NCBI GenBank assembly: GCA_016787995.1
Contig: JAEUTB010000205.1
Span: 1-53,263 of the forward strand
Direction of reading: 5' to 3'
Length of the DNA stretch: 53,263 nt
Origin: Flavobacteriales bacterium
GTDB lineage: Bacteria > Bacteroidota > Bacteroidia > Flavobacteriales_F > PHOS-HE28
Under the pieces are notes generated by a model. That model did not search any database. It saw only the letters and a list, made by a program, of their open reading frames with translations, and was not told the DNA's origin. The position numbers and the translations under genes are program-made. Below, piece after piece: positions 45,693-53,205 of this stretch. Position 1 is the stretch's first letter, and each line of letters starts with the position of its first letter.

Positions 45693-46043
45693 GGGAATGC
45701 CGCACACAAACCCCGGGCCACGCAGCCGATCACGATGCGCTACATGCCAGGAAGTCGACCGGTGAGGAATTCTTGCATCGGATGATGCGGAATTTGGGCG
45801 GCGACTTCACCCGATCTGTCTACCACCTACCGATCACCGGTGGCTATGCGCTCGACCGAACGGTTCAGCTACGCACTCACCAATGCAGCGCTCTGGTTCC
45901 ATAGCCGGATCTCGGCGGAGGGGAGCGTTGGTCGTGCCACCCGCCATATATATATGGTAGTATACGGAAGACTGGACTCGAAAGTTCCCGCATTCCGGTT
46001 CTGCGTTGCTGTGAGCGCACCCATGGGGTGCTCGACAAACTGC
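45693..46043. other. intergenic region before tandem repeat
   Basis: About 350 bases between the SRPBCC gene and the 21-bp tandem repeat. A plus-strand frame beginning at 45840 runs into the repeat; its first 60 codons (for example WFHSRISAEGSVGRATRH) show no family and no signal. A short alternating AT run (atatatatatgg) lies at about 45946. No gene was called. Confidence 0.4.
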
Positions 46044-46463
46044 GTAAGGTGCCTTCCCCGCCACAGAGGCTGTATTCCTGACGGTGCAAGCTGCATACTT
46101 GGCGGTGCAAGTTGCATTCCTCGCCAAGCAAGGTGCCTTCCTCGCCACGCAAGCTGCATTCCTTATCGTGCAAGCTGCATTCCTTGCCATGCAAGTTGCA
46201 TTCCTTGCCGTGCAAGTTGCATTCCTTGCCATGCAACTTCTATTCCTTGCCGTGCAACTTGCATTTCTTGCCATGCAACTTGCATTCCTTGCCGCGCAAG
46301 CTGCATTCCTTGCCGTGCAAAGTGTATTCCTGACGCTGCAAGATGCCTTCCTTGCCGTGTAAGGTTTATTCCTGACGTTGCAAGCTGCCTTCCTTGGCGC
46401 GCAAGGTGTATTCCTCGACGTGCCAGTTGCCTACCTCACGGTGCAAGTTGCCTTCCTGGCCGT
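46044..46463. repeat. twenty in-phase 21-bp tandem repeats
   Basis: Twenty consecutive units of exactly 21 bp without any insertion or deletion. The consensus is gcaagytgcmttccttgccgt with variation mainly at positions 5, 6, 9, 10, 16, 18 and 20, and near-constant bases at 1, 3, 4, 7, 8, 11, 13, 14, 15 and 17. Because 21 is a multiple of three, long stretches stay open in all frames and give 7-residue repeats such as CIPCRAS (plus) and HGKECNL (minus). The variable positions fall in every codon phase, so the array does not look protein-coding. Each unit can form a small hairpin (gcaag ... cttgc). It lies about 270 bases upstream of the DJ-1/PfpI gene. Confidence 0.85.
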
Positions 46464-46730
46464 TCAAAGTGCCCAGCTTCTGAACTCACTGATGAACAAT
46501 CTCGAACTGAGAAGAGGCTGCTAACCCCTCAACGAGAACGCTCGGTGAAGACGGTCACCAGAGCGCTACGCATCAGCCGCGCTGGTCATGCGGAACATAC
46601 GCCGCAAATGTGGGGCGGACAGGGCAGGGCTTCCACACCGAACAGGGCTGCCGACTGATCCCAAGCCCGCAACAGCTTGGCATCAAGCGCGATCGATGAA
46701 CTGTGGCCCGCGATCCGTACTGCAGTGACC

Positions 46731-47282
46731 ATGAAAGATCAACTCAACGGCAAGCGTGTAGCCATCCTGGCCACCAACGGTTTTGAAGAAAGCGAACTGA
46801 AGAGCCCCAAAGAGGCCTTGGAGAAGGCCGGTGCCACCGTCCACGTGGTGTCGCCCGAGAAAGGCGCCATCAAAGGGTGGAAGGATGGTGATTGGTCGGA
46901 GAAGGTGGATGTGGACCGCAGCCTCTCCGAAGCGAAAGCCTCGGACTATGATGCACTCGTGCTCCCCGGCGGCGTGATCAACCCGGACACACTGCGGCAG
47001 GATCAGAAGGCGGTGGCCTTCGTGCGCGACTTTTTCACTGCCAAGAAACCGGTGGGGGCCATCTGCCACGGACCGTGGACCCTGGTGGAAGCCGATGTGC
47101 TGCAAGGTCGCAAGGTCACGAGCTACGACAGCATCAAGACCGACCTGCGCAACGCCGGTGCCCAATGGGTGGATGAAGAAGTGGTGGTGGACGATGGCCT
47201 GGTGACCAGCCGCACTCCGAAAGACCTGCCCGCCTTCAACCAGAAGCTGGTGGAAGAGATCGCGGAAGGGGTGCACGCCTGA
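46731..47282 (+). CDS. DJ-1/PfpI family protein
   Basis: A cytosolic protein of 183 residues with the glutamine-amidotransferase-like fold. The active-site residues are visible: the glutamate in ATNGFEESEL (about 19-22) and the nucleophile-elbow cysteine in GAICHGPWTLVEA, followed by the histidine (CHG). This arrangement is that of the PfpI/DJ-1 group, which acts on damaged glyoxal adducts or as proteases and chaperones. The ATG at 46731 was chosen; the frame upstream to 46677 is unsupported. The next gene begins after 18 bases on the same strand, so the two probably form an operon for stress protection. Confidence 0.92.
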   Translation: MKDQLNGKRVAILATNGFEESELKSPKEALEKAGATVHVVSPEKGAIKGWKDGDWSEKVDVDRSLSEAKASDYDALVLPGGVINPDTLRQDQKAVAFVRDFFTAKKPVGAICHGPWTLVEADVLQGRKVTSYDSIKTDLRNAGAQWVDEEVVVDDGLVTSRTPKDLPAFNQKLVEEIAEGVHA

Positions 47283-47300
47283 CACATCGGACACAGCGAC

Positions 47301-47891
47301 ATGAAGAAATTGAAGATCGCCATCATCCTGGGCAGTACCCGCCCAAATCGCAACGGCGAAGCGGTGGCCAAATGGGTACTGGAGAAGGCCGAGCAACGCA
47401 CCGACGCCGAATTCGATCTCATCGACCTGCGCGAGGTGGACCTGCCCTTCCTCAACGAGGGCATACCGCCTTCTCAAGGCCAGTACGAACACGAGCATAC
47501 GCGCCGATGGTCACGTACCATCGCAGCTTACGACGGTTACGTGCTGGTGAGTCCGGAATACAACCACGGTACCTCCGCCGTGTTGAAGAACGCGCTGGAC
47601 ACGGTGTACAAGGAGTGGAACAACAAAGCGGCGGGCATCGTCGCCTACGGCAGCGTGAAAGGTGCGCGGGCCGTGGAACAGCTGCGCCTCACCCTGGCCG
47701 AACTGCAAGTGGCCACCGTGCGCGCCCAAGTGGGTTTTGCGCTGGACCGCGACTTCAAGGACATGAAGACCTTCCAGCCGCAGCCCGGCCATGAGAAGGA
47801 ACTCGACGTGATGCTCGACCAACTCCAGGCCTGGGGCAATGCCCTGCGCGGGGTGCGGGAAAGCATGAAGGAGAAGGACGATGCCGGTTAG
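47301..47891 (+). CDS. NADPH-dependent FMN reductase family protein
   Basis: A flavodoxin-like protein of 196 residues with the FMN-phosphate loop GSTRPNRNGEAVAKWV and the second FMN signature VSPEYNHGTSAVLKNALD, which are the two hallmarks of NADPH-dependent FMN reductases and quinone or azo reductases. It probably reduces quinones or provides reduced flavin in the cytoplasm. The gene is 18 bases downstream of the DJ-1/PfpI gene on the same strand, fitting a small redox- or electrophile-stress operon. Confidence 0.92.
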   Translation: MKKLKIAIILGSTRPNRNGEAVAKWVLEKAEQRTDAEFDLIDLREVDLPFLNEGIPPSQGQYEHEHTRRWSRTIAAYDGYVLVSPEYNHGTSAVLKNALDTVYKEWNNKAAGIVAYGSVKGARAVEQLRLTLAELQVATVRAQVGFALDRDFKDMKTFQPQPGHEKELDVMLDQLQAWGNALRGVRESMKEKDDAG

Positions 47892-48139
47892 CTCCATCTG
47901 CCATCGTCCCTGCGATCAACCCTGACAGTGGACCTTTCGTGCGGGGGTATGATGGGAGCGTCATGTACCGCTCGAGGCGCGGGATTTGACGAACGCGGAG
48001 AACGACTTTGTCGGAAGGTCACCATCGTCAGGCAAAGCATGGTGACACCCTCCTGGTCACCTATAGGCGCTGTTCGCGGGGTACGGGGCGTTGGCTATTT
48101 TCGGCGGGGTCAGATCACCACCCTCCTCGGATCCTGCCG

Positions 48140-49144
48140 ATGCATCCCACCACCACCCAGCAGATCATCGGCACCCTCAGTGCCGGTCTCGCCAGCATCC
48201 TCTTCTTCATCCGGCTGCTGCCATTCCTGGCTGAGTGGATCACGAAGGAGACGCACAGCGACCGATGGGCGGCACCCGCCGTGAACATCCTGGCCTCCAT
48301 CTGGGGGCTCATGATGATCGCGCTGCTCTGCATGACGGCCAGCGGTGGTTTCGACTGGATACGACTTGGACGCGGCAAGCTCTACCTGCTCACCGTGGCA
48401 GCGGCGTTCGCGCTGGCGGTCGCCTCCTACGTGTTCATCGCCTTTTACCTGCGGCCCGGCTTCACGCCGCGCGGCCTCTACAGCCCGTTCCACTACCTCA
48501 TCCTGTTCTCCACCGTGCTACTGGTGGTGGTCAGCTTGAACCAGAAGCTCGTGCCGGGGATCACCGTGAAGTGGTTGCTTCGGCCATGGACGTGGTTCAC
48601 CGCGTTGAGCCTCTTGGGCAGCCTGATCTTCGCAGGCCAATGGATCGCCAACAACGGCGTTCGCGGCTTTTCCGGTGTCGCCATGCGGATCGTCCGGATG
48701 CTACCCGCTTCCGAAGAGGAGCTCGCGCGGATCGCACAGCTCGATCCGAAGAACGACTTTAGCAAGCTGCTTGGGTATGCGAACGTTGATGAGAAACCGG
48801 CCGTGTGCGATGCTGCCACGGCGCGCCTGCGTTCGGATCCGGAGTTCGTGGAGCGCATGGCCCTCATGCTGGATTCCGGCTATGCGGACCCTGCGCTGGC
48901 CTTTGTGCGCGACGCGGAGCTGACCCCCGATGAACAAGCACGCTTCGCCCGGCCCACGCTGAACGCCCTGGGACGTTGGGTCAACAGTGCATCCCCGCCC
49001 AACTACACCACGTCGGAGAACCTGAAGCGTACGCGGCGCTTCGGCGATGAACTGTTCCGTGTGCTCCCCGGGAAGTTCGCGGGCACCGGCGTCGACTTCT
49101 CCGAGCTGGAGGGGTGGTATAAAGAGAAGATGGAAGTAGAATAG
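48140..49144 (+). CDS. membrane protein with helical C-terminal domain, unknown
   Basis: A protein of 334 residues that I do not recognise. Five hydrophobic helices lie in the first 185 residues (about 11-31, 46-65, 78-98, 110-130 and 147-166, roughly). A soluble helical domain of about 150 residues follows (EEELARIAQLDPKNDFSKLL, DPEFVERMALMLDSGYADPA). The N-terminus MHPTTTQQIIGTLSAG was chosen because the upstream extension to 48008 is not protein-like. The next gene on the same strand starts 19 bases after the stop, so they are likely expressed together; together they may be a two-part unknown system. Confidence 0.65.
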   Translation: MHPTTTQQIIGTLSAGLASILFFIRLLPFLAEWITKETHSDRWAAPAVNILASIWGLMMIALLCMTASGGFDWIRLGRGKLYLLTVAAAFALAVASYVFIAFYLRPGFTPRGLYSPFHYLILFSTVLLVVVSLNQKLVPGITVKWLLRPWTWFTALSLLGSLIFAGQWIANNGVRGFSGVAMRIVRMLPASEEELARIAQLDPKNDFSKLLGYANVDEKPAVCDAATARLRSDPEFVERMALMLDSGYADPALAFVRDAELTPDEQARFARPTLNALGRWVNSASPPNYTTSENLKRTRRFGDELFRVLPGKFAGTGVDFSELEGWYKEKMEVE

Positions 49145-49163
49145 CGGACCCTCGAACGCACCG

Positions 49164-50321
49164 ATGACGATCCCCGATCCCTTCCGCCAGCAGCTCGCGG
49201 AATTCCCCGCACCCTTGCGCGCGCTTGTTGAAGCCGAGCTCGAAGCGGGCAACACCATCGTGGCCATCGAGAACGGCTTTCCCGCTGCACCCTGCGGTGC
49301 CTCGGTGAAACTGGCCAAGGCTGTCAGCGATGTACGTCGGCGATCAACCGCGGAGGTGAGCTTCTGCGCGCGCAACAACCCGTCGTACGCGGGCGAGTTC
49401 ACCACTGAGCAGCGCCACTTCTTCGTGTTGGAACCGCCGTTGCCACCGGAACCACCGCCGGACATGGACGCCATCCGCAAAGCGCTAGAACCGAAGCCGG
49501 ATGCCTTGTCCCAGCTCGCGCAGCGCGAAGCCCGTTCAGGTCCGGAGGTCCTGCGCTCGATGATGCAAGAACGCGTTATCGCAGAACCCGCTAAGCCCGC
49601 CCCCGTTCCGCAAGGCGCGCTGACCTCCACAGAAACCGCCACCAGCGTCATTCGCCTGCTGCACTTCCGCGACCCACGCCCGCCGCACGAGGTGCAGTTC
49701 GCTGTGGAGCGCGACCTGATGACCCTGTTCGCCGCTTCCATGCAGAACGATAGGCTTGTCCTCACGGCCAGTGCCAAGGTGGTCGGTGCCCAGTACCACT
49801 TCGAACTGCGCTTCGAAGCGGCGCTGCCGCACACCCACTGTTATTCCCTCCGCGTCGCGACCTCTTGGGCCGATGCGGCGGCCACGCATCACGACTATTA
49901 CAGCCATACCGCGGACAGTTGGTTCAGCCACTGGACACGCGGGTTCATGCCCGCCGATCCGCCCGCCGCGGAGGCCAGTGCGCCCGAACGGTACCAAGCC
50001 ATCTGCGCCGCCGCGTTGAATGCAGAGGCACACCTCGACTCCGTGCCAGCCTTGCAACAGACCATTGTGGCCGCCATTAAGCAGGGCGCACGCTTCACCA
50101 CCTCGCACAAGGAAGGCGGCACCAACATCACCTGGAACGGCGCACACTTCGTACGCTCCGACTACGGCGACTACCCGGATCACATCACTTACGCGAGCGA
50201 GGCGCACTTCCTGGATGCGCTGCGAAAGTTCTACGATTGGGAGACGTCGCGGAACATGTATCCAGAAAAGGTGTCGGAGCTGGTGGCGTGGAGGCTGATG
50301 CTAAGGTTGATGCGGAGGTAG
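49164..50321 (+). CDS. unknown protein whose 3' end recurs twice downstream
   Basis: A soluble protein of 385 residues without a recognised catalytic motif. The first 60 residues (PLRALVEAELEAGNTIVAIE, then NGFPAAPCGASVKLAK) form a conserved-looking unit. A Pro-rich linker (about 90-105) precedes a long middle part with HDYYSHTADSWFSHW. The last 30 residues read FYDWETSRNMYPEKVSELVA and a helix MLRLMRR. The same tail, without a gene body, is found at 51858-51955 and 53077-53205. The gene follows the five-helix membrane gene by 19 bases. The tail repeats make a multi-copy or mosaic family likely. Confidence 0.7.
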   Translation: MTIPDPFRQQLAEFPAPLRALVEAELEAGNTIVAIENGFPAAPCGASVKLAKAVSDVRRRSTAEVSFCARNNPSYAGEFTTEQRHFFVLEPPLPPEPPPDMDAIRKALEPKPDALSQLAQREARSGPEVLRSMMQERVIAEPAKPAPVPQGALTSTETATSVIRLLHFRDPRPPHEVQFAVERDLMTLFAASMQNDRLVLTASAKVVGAQYHFELRFEAALPHTHCYSLRVATSWADAAATHHDYYSHTADSWFSHWTRGFMPADPPAAEASAPERYQAICAAALNAEAHLDSVPALQQTIVAAIKQGARFTTSHKEGGTNITWNGAHFVRSDYGDYPDHITYASEAHFLDALRKFYDWETSRNMYPEKVSELVAWRLMLRLMRR

Positions 50322-50346
50322 TGGAGTAGGAGAACGGAACGGTCGC

Positions 50347-50742
50347 TCAGTTGCCCAGCCACGGTATCTCCTCCACCAGCACCGCGTTGCCTGCCTTGTC
50401 GAAATAGGTACACGTCATGGCAGTGGTATCCACCACCCAACGCTGCACACCTGCGGCGCGGGCCTCGTTGCAGATGGTCGGATAGTCCGACAGCCCTTGC
50501 TGATGGTGCTTGATGCGAGCGATGAAGTGCTCACGTTCCACGCGGTCGGCGATGGCGTGTTCGGCATGGGTGGGCGGAGAGCTGAGGCGCTGGTCGGCGC
50601 CTTCGTAGTCCGTATGGCCATCGGTGAGCCAGGTGGTGTAGCGGCGCACACCGAGTTGGATAAAGGTCTGCACCAGGGCAGGGAAATCGGCGCCGCTCTT
50701 CACGTGGCTCCGTGCTTCGGCAAGTTGCTCAAGGGTGAACAT
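50347..50742 (-). CDS. DUF1398 family protein
   Basis: A protein of 131 residues matching DUF1398 by eye: MFTLEQLAEARSHVKSGADF, then the strand pair GVRRYTTWLTDGHTDYEG and the end IKHHQQGLSDYPTICNEARA with WVVDTTAMTCTYFD. The family is widespread, with no confirmed function. The ATG at 50740-50742 was chosen because it gives the normal start; the frame extends upstream to 50874 without support. It lies convergent to the previous gene's 3' end and downstream of a large inverted-repeat element. Confidence 0.82.
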   Translation of the reverse strand: MFTLEQLAEARSHVKSGADFPALVQTFIQLGVRRYTTWLTDGHTDYEGADQRLSSPPTHAEHAIADRVEREHFIARIKHHQQGLSDYPTICNEARAAGVQRWVVDTTAMTCTYFDKAGNAVLVEEIPWLGN

Positions 50743-50819
50743 GATCGTTGTGTTTTGTGACCGCAAAGCAGCACCAGAGCCAGGTCGTTCTCCTTGTAAA
50801 AAGTCGGCTATTGAGCCTT

Positions 50820-50958
50820 CCACCTTTTGCTTCGCCAAAAGGTGGAGCCAAAAGGCGCCCACGGCCAAAGCCACTGCCCGGCTCGCGCAAAGCCCGCAGC
50901 ACGGGCTCCCGAGCCGGGCGTGTCCCTGCCTACCGGCAGGCAGGCGCGCTGGCCGTGG
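50820..50958. repeat. large nested palindromic element
   Basis: A strongly structured intergenic segment of about 140 bases. A 10-bp hairpin (ccaccttttg/caaaaggtgg, 50820-50829 with 50836-50845) is followed by a nested fold. The outer 9-bp stem ccacggcca/tggccgtgg (50859-50867 with 50950-50958) encloses a 9-bp stem cccggctcg/cgagccggg (50877-50885 with 50910-50918) that itself contains agcccg/cgggct. The outer stem also encloses a short cctgcc/ggcagg hairpin (50925-50940) related to the palindrome at 2886. No T-run or gene is present. It looks like a dispersed REP-like repeat or a structured RNA between the AraC and DUF1398 genes. The rest of 50743-51057 shows nothing else. Confidence 0.65.
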
Positions 50959-51057
50959 ACACCCACCGCACGTTCTACTTGAGGTGTAGCAGGTGTACTG
51001 GTATCGCGTGCGGACCTACTCCATCATCATGCGCTGATCCTGTCCCAACATGGTGCC

Positions 51058-51837
51058 CTAGTCTTCAGTCGGCCCGAAGAAGCGCTGCGGTGCCTCACCG
51101 GTGAATGTGCGGAAGGCCTTGATGAAATGCGCCTGGTCATAGAAGCCGGCCTCCAATGCAGTGTCGAGCAAAGCCGTACCGGGGACATGAGCGCTGAGCA
51201 CCTGTCGCATGCGCACGATGCCCGCGTACTGCTTGGCCGTGGCACCTACCGCCTTGCGGAAGCGCCGCTCCAACGGACTGCGGCTGGTGTGCAACTGCTC
51301 GGCGAGCTGCTCGATGCGGATGCTGCCCTTGCTCCGGTGGATGAGCGCCAACGCGCCGACCACCAACGCATCGGGCTTCGCGGGCCGCAGGCGTTCCAGC
51401 AGAAAGGCCTCCACCACCGCTACTCTGTTGGCATCGTTGGCAGCTTCCTCCAAGCGTTCTTCCAACAACACCAGCTCCGAACGCAGCATGAACTGCTCCA
51501 GCGAGAGGCTCCGGCCGAAAAGCTCGTTGAGGGGCTCGGGGAAGAAGGCCGTGGCACCCGCCTCGCGGAAGTATACCAGCACGGTACCGGTGCCCGCTTC
51601 GCTCTGGAAGGTAGCGGCCGCGCCGTGTAGACCGGTGACGCCGGACCGATGCAACTTACGCGGACCACCCGGCCCCACGCGCTTTACCGCACCGCTGAAC
51701 TGGAAGCCCAGGACCAGTCCCGTGCCCGGCAGCACGTTAAAGGGAACATCGCTGGTGGACCGGACCACGGCATAGCGCTCCACGAAGGGCCGCAAGGGCT
51801 CGCACGGCAACGCGATGGACGGTGCTGGCTGAGCCAT
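51058..51837 (-). CDS. AraC-family transcriptional regulator
   Basis: A regulator of 259 residues. The N-terminal 110 residues (FVERYAVVRSTSDVPFNVLPGTGLVLGF) resemble the DUF6597-type effector domain. The C-terminal 100 residues are a double helix-turn-helix AraC domain (IRIEQLAEQLHTSRSPLERR, ..., LDTALEAGFYDQAHFIKAFR and TGEAPQRFF), matching the canonical pattern with F and G at the second HTH. It presumably controls a nearby or distant gene; the DUF1398 gene downstream on the same strand is a candidate. The ATG (51835-51837) is antisense to the tail fragment that begins at 51836. Confidence 0.92.
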   Translation of the reverse strand: MAQPAPSIALPCEPLRPFVERYAVVRSTSDVPFNVLPGTGLVLGFQFSGAVKRVGPGGPRKLHRSGVTGLHGAAATFQSEAGTGTVLVYFREAGATAFFPEPLNELFGRSLSLEQFMLRSELVLLEERLEEAANDANRVAVVEAFLLERLRPAKPDALVVGALALIHRSKGSIRIEQLAEQLHTSRSPLERRFRKAVGATAKQYAGIVRMRQVLSAHVPGTALLDTALEAGFYDQAHFIKAFRTFTGEAPQRFFGPTED

Positions 51838-51955
51838 GCACGAAGATGGGACAGGCGAGGGATACTACGACCAGGAGACGCCGAAGAGCGTGTATCCCGA
51901 AATGGTCTCGGGCTTCGTGGCGTGGAAACTTATGCTGCGCTTGCTCTGGAAGTAG
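51836..51955 (+). pseudogene. second copy of the unknown-protein tail
   Basis: A 39-codon reading frame whose last 33 codons (51858-51955) correspond to the 3' end of the unknown gene at 49164-50321: YYDQETPKSVYPEMVSGFVA and then KLMLRLLWK. It has no promoter or body and overlaps the 5' end of the AraC gene antisense by two bases. It is best read as a leftover or duplicated 3' end. The DNA is closer to the third copy (53077-53205) than to the first, for example in the shared run tatgctgcgcttgct or ctcatgctgcgcttgct. Confidence 0.65.
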
Positions 51956-51965
51956 TGCGGTTGAC

Positions 51966-52307
51966 TTACTTCCCTTTTTTGGAACGCAGCTCAGCCGCCA
52001 ACAGCTTCATCGCCTTGGTATCCACGGTGTCGTAGTCGCTCTTGTCGTAGATGCTGAGAAGATAGACCTCGGCATCCTCGGTCACCACGTAGGTGATCAC
52101 CCGACCGCCGCCGCTTTTCCCTTTGCCTTTGCTGGCGATGGCCAAGCGGACCTTGTAAAGCCCATGGCCAAGCGCGGTACCCGTGGTCGGCTTCGCTTCC
52201 AGTTCCTTCTCCAGCTTCAACAGGTCCTTGCCCAGCGAACGATGGCGCTTGAGCATCGGGCGCAACTCCTTCACAAAGGCTGGCGTGGGGATGACCCTAT
52301 GCTTCAC
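51966..52307 (-). CDS. RelE/ParE-type toxin
   Basis: A small basic protein of 113 residues with the RelE-superfamily layout: HRVIPTPAFVKELRPMLKRH (first helices), then the strand ALGHGLYKVRLAIASKGKGK, then VITYVVTEDAEVYLLSIYDK. Such toxins cleave mRNA at the ribosome; typical catalytic Arg/Lys and Tyr/His positions are present in the basic helix and last strands but cannot be assigned individually. The start is a GTG (52305-52307), overlapping the 3' end of the antitoxin gene by 11 bases, which fits the usual antitoxin-first order. Confidence 0.78.
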   Translation of the reverse strand: MKHRVIPTPAFVKELRPMLKRHRSLGKDLLKLEKELEAKPTTGTALGHGLYKVRLAIASKGKGKSGGGRVITYVVTEDAEVYLLSIYDKSDYDTVDTKAMKLLAAELRSKKGK

Positions 52308-52515
52308 GCAGCACGTCCTTCAGGGTCCGCTTCTTCAACTTGCCGGAACGCATGCGCGCTACCTGGTCCAGCGCAGTGCTCAGCGTGGAACGCAGCTTCA
52401 GCAACTGCTCGTAGTGCCGCAGCTTGTCAACAAGTTCGTTCCAGTCCTCCACGGGGATCTGCACGGCCTGCACGTTGCCGTCGGCATCGTTCACATAGCG
52501 CATCGGGACTTTCAT
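52297..52515 (-). CDS. antitoxin partner of the RelE-type toxin
   Basis: A protein of 72 residues: a beta-type N-terminus (MRYVNDADGNVQAVQIPVED), a helix (WNELVDKLRHYEQLLKLR) and a basic C-terminal tail (RMRSGKLKKRTLKDVL) that would wrap the toxin. The start at 52513-52515 (MKVPMRYV) gives the expected size; the longer frame to 52701 overlaps the broken esterase gene and is unsupported. The gene lies immediately upstream of the toxin and overlaps it by 11 bases. It lacks an obvious Phd or HTH signature; assignment rests on context and size. Confidence 0.7.
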   Translation of the reverse strand: MKVPMRYVNDADGNVQAVQIPVEDWNELVDKLRHYEQLLKLRSTLSTALDQVARMRSGKLKKRTLKDVLREA

Positions 52516-52564
52516 GAACCAAAGGTATGCGAGGAGCACTGCATCACGGCCCCACCAAGTAGCG

Positions 52565-52960
52565 TCATACGCATGAATTTCTGGGACCGGCGTCACCCAC
52601 AACGAATGGTTCCCCTTCCTCGCAGCGCGTCGGCATCGTCCAGCAGGAGCAACTCGCCCATGCCCGATCGAAGAGCACGACATCGAAACCGTGCGTTGCA
52701 TGCAGTTCGGCGATCAGGCTGTTGCGCAGGTCGGCGACCTCTTTTGATCCGTGGTCCGGTTCACCGATGAGCACGATGTCCTTGCCTTCGAGGTCCGGGC
52801 CCAAGGGGCTCCAGTCGCAGTCGGTGAAAACGGAGTCGGTGTCGATCGACCGCACCTGTGCGGCCAGTTCGCGCGCCTGTTCGGTGGTCCAATGCTGCGC
52901 GCATACCGGGGTGCAGGCCCCAAGCCCGAGCCAGAGGAAGGGAGACAAGCACCGGCGCAT
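52565..52960 (-). pseudogene. broken erythromycin-esterase-like gene
   Basis: A minus-strand frame of 131 codons with a signal peptide (MRRCLSPFLWLGLGACTPVCA) and the start of an erythromycin-esterase/EreA-type domain: LEGKDIVLIGEPDHGSKEVA with the G-E-x-x-H-G signature, then FDVVLFDRAW. After about 100 codons the frame changes: in another frame the sequence goes on ELLLLDDADALRG, which is typical of the family, so a frameshift has occurred, and the remaining two thirds of the gene are missing. The fragment ends about 50 bases before the antitoxin gene. The original protein probably hydrolysed an ester or acted in defence against macrolides, but this copy is inactive. Confidence 0.7.
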
Positions 52961-53076
52961 GGTGCGAAGATGAGACGGAGTGCCTGTCCGCGGAGGGTAA
53001 CAGGGCCGTAGCGTTCGGTGGATCGTGGGCTGAGGCGAAGCTAGGCTTGCGACTTCAGCGAGCGTCCTGTTCCGCA

Positions 53077-53205
53077 TCCGCCGAGGCAGAATTCCTGGAA
53101 GTGCTGCGGAAATTCTACGACTGGGAGACGTCGAAGAACGTGTATCCCGGAAAGGTCTCCGACCTCGTGGCGTGGAAGCTCATGCTGCGCTTGCTGCGGA
53201 CGTAG
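53077..53205 (+). pseudogene. third copy of the unknown-protein tail
   Basis: A plus-strand frame ending at a TAG (53203-53205) reads SAEAEFLEVLRKFYDWETSK and then a helix ending MLRLLRT. It corresponds to the last 42 codons of the unknown gene at 49164-50321 (with EAHFLDALRKFYDWETSR). Further upstream the frame is open to 52858 but without similarity, so only the 3' end has been duplicated or retained. It lies 117 bases beyond the start of the broken esterase gene, on the opposite strand. Confidence 0.7.

Noticed and set aside
46044-46463. CRISPR array
   Set aside because: Units are contiguous 21-bp repeats with no unique spacers and no cas genes in the window.
45840-46658. Long plus-strand frame through the 21-bp repeats (CIPCRAS-type repeats) and similar frames on the minus strand
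   Set aside because: The 21-bp period keeps stretches open in all frames; substitutions fall in every codon phase, and the flanking parts have no signal or family.
50820-50845. Rho-independent terminator at the 10-bp hairpin
   Set aside because: Perfect stem but no following T-run on either strand; better treated as part of the larger repeat.
52516-52701. Longer start for the antitoxin
   Set aside because: The extension reads antisense-like, low-complexity protein inside the broken esterase gene; MKVPMRYV fits the family size.
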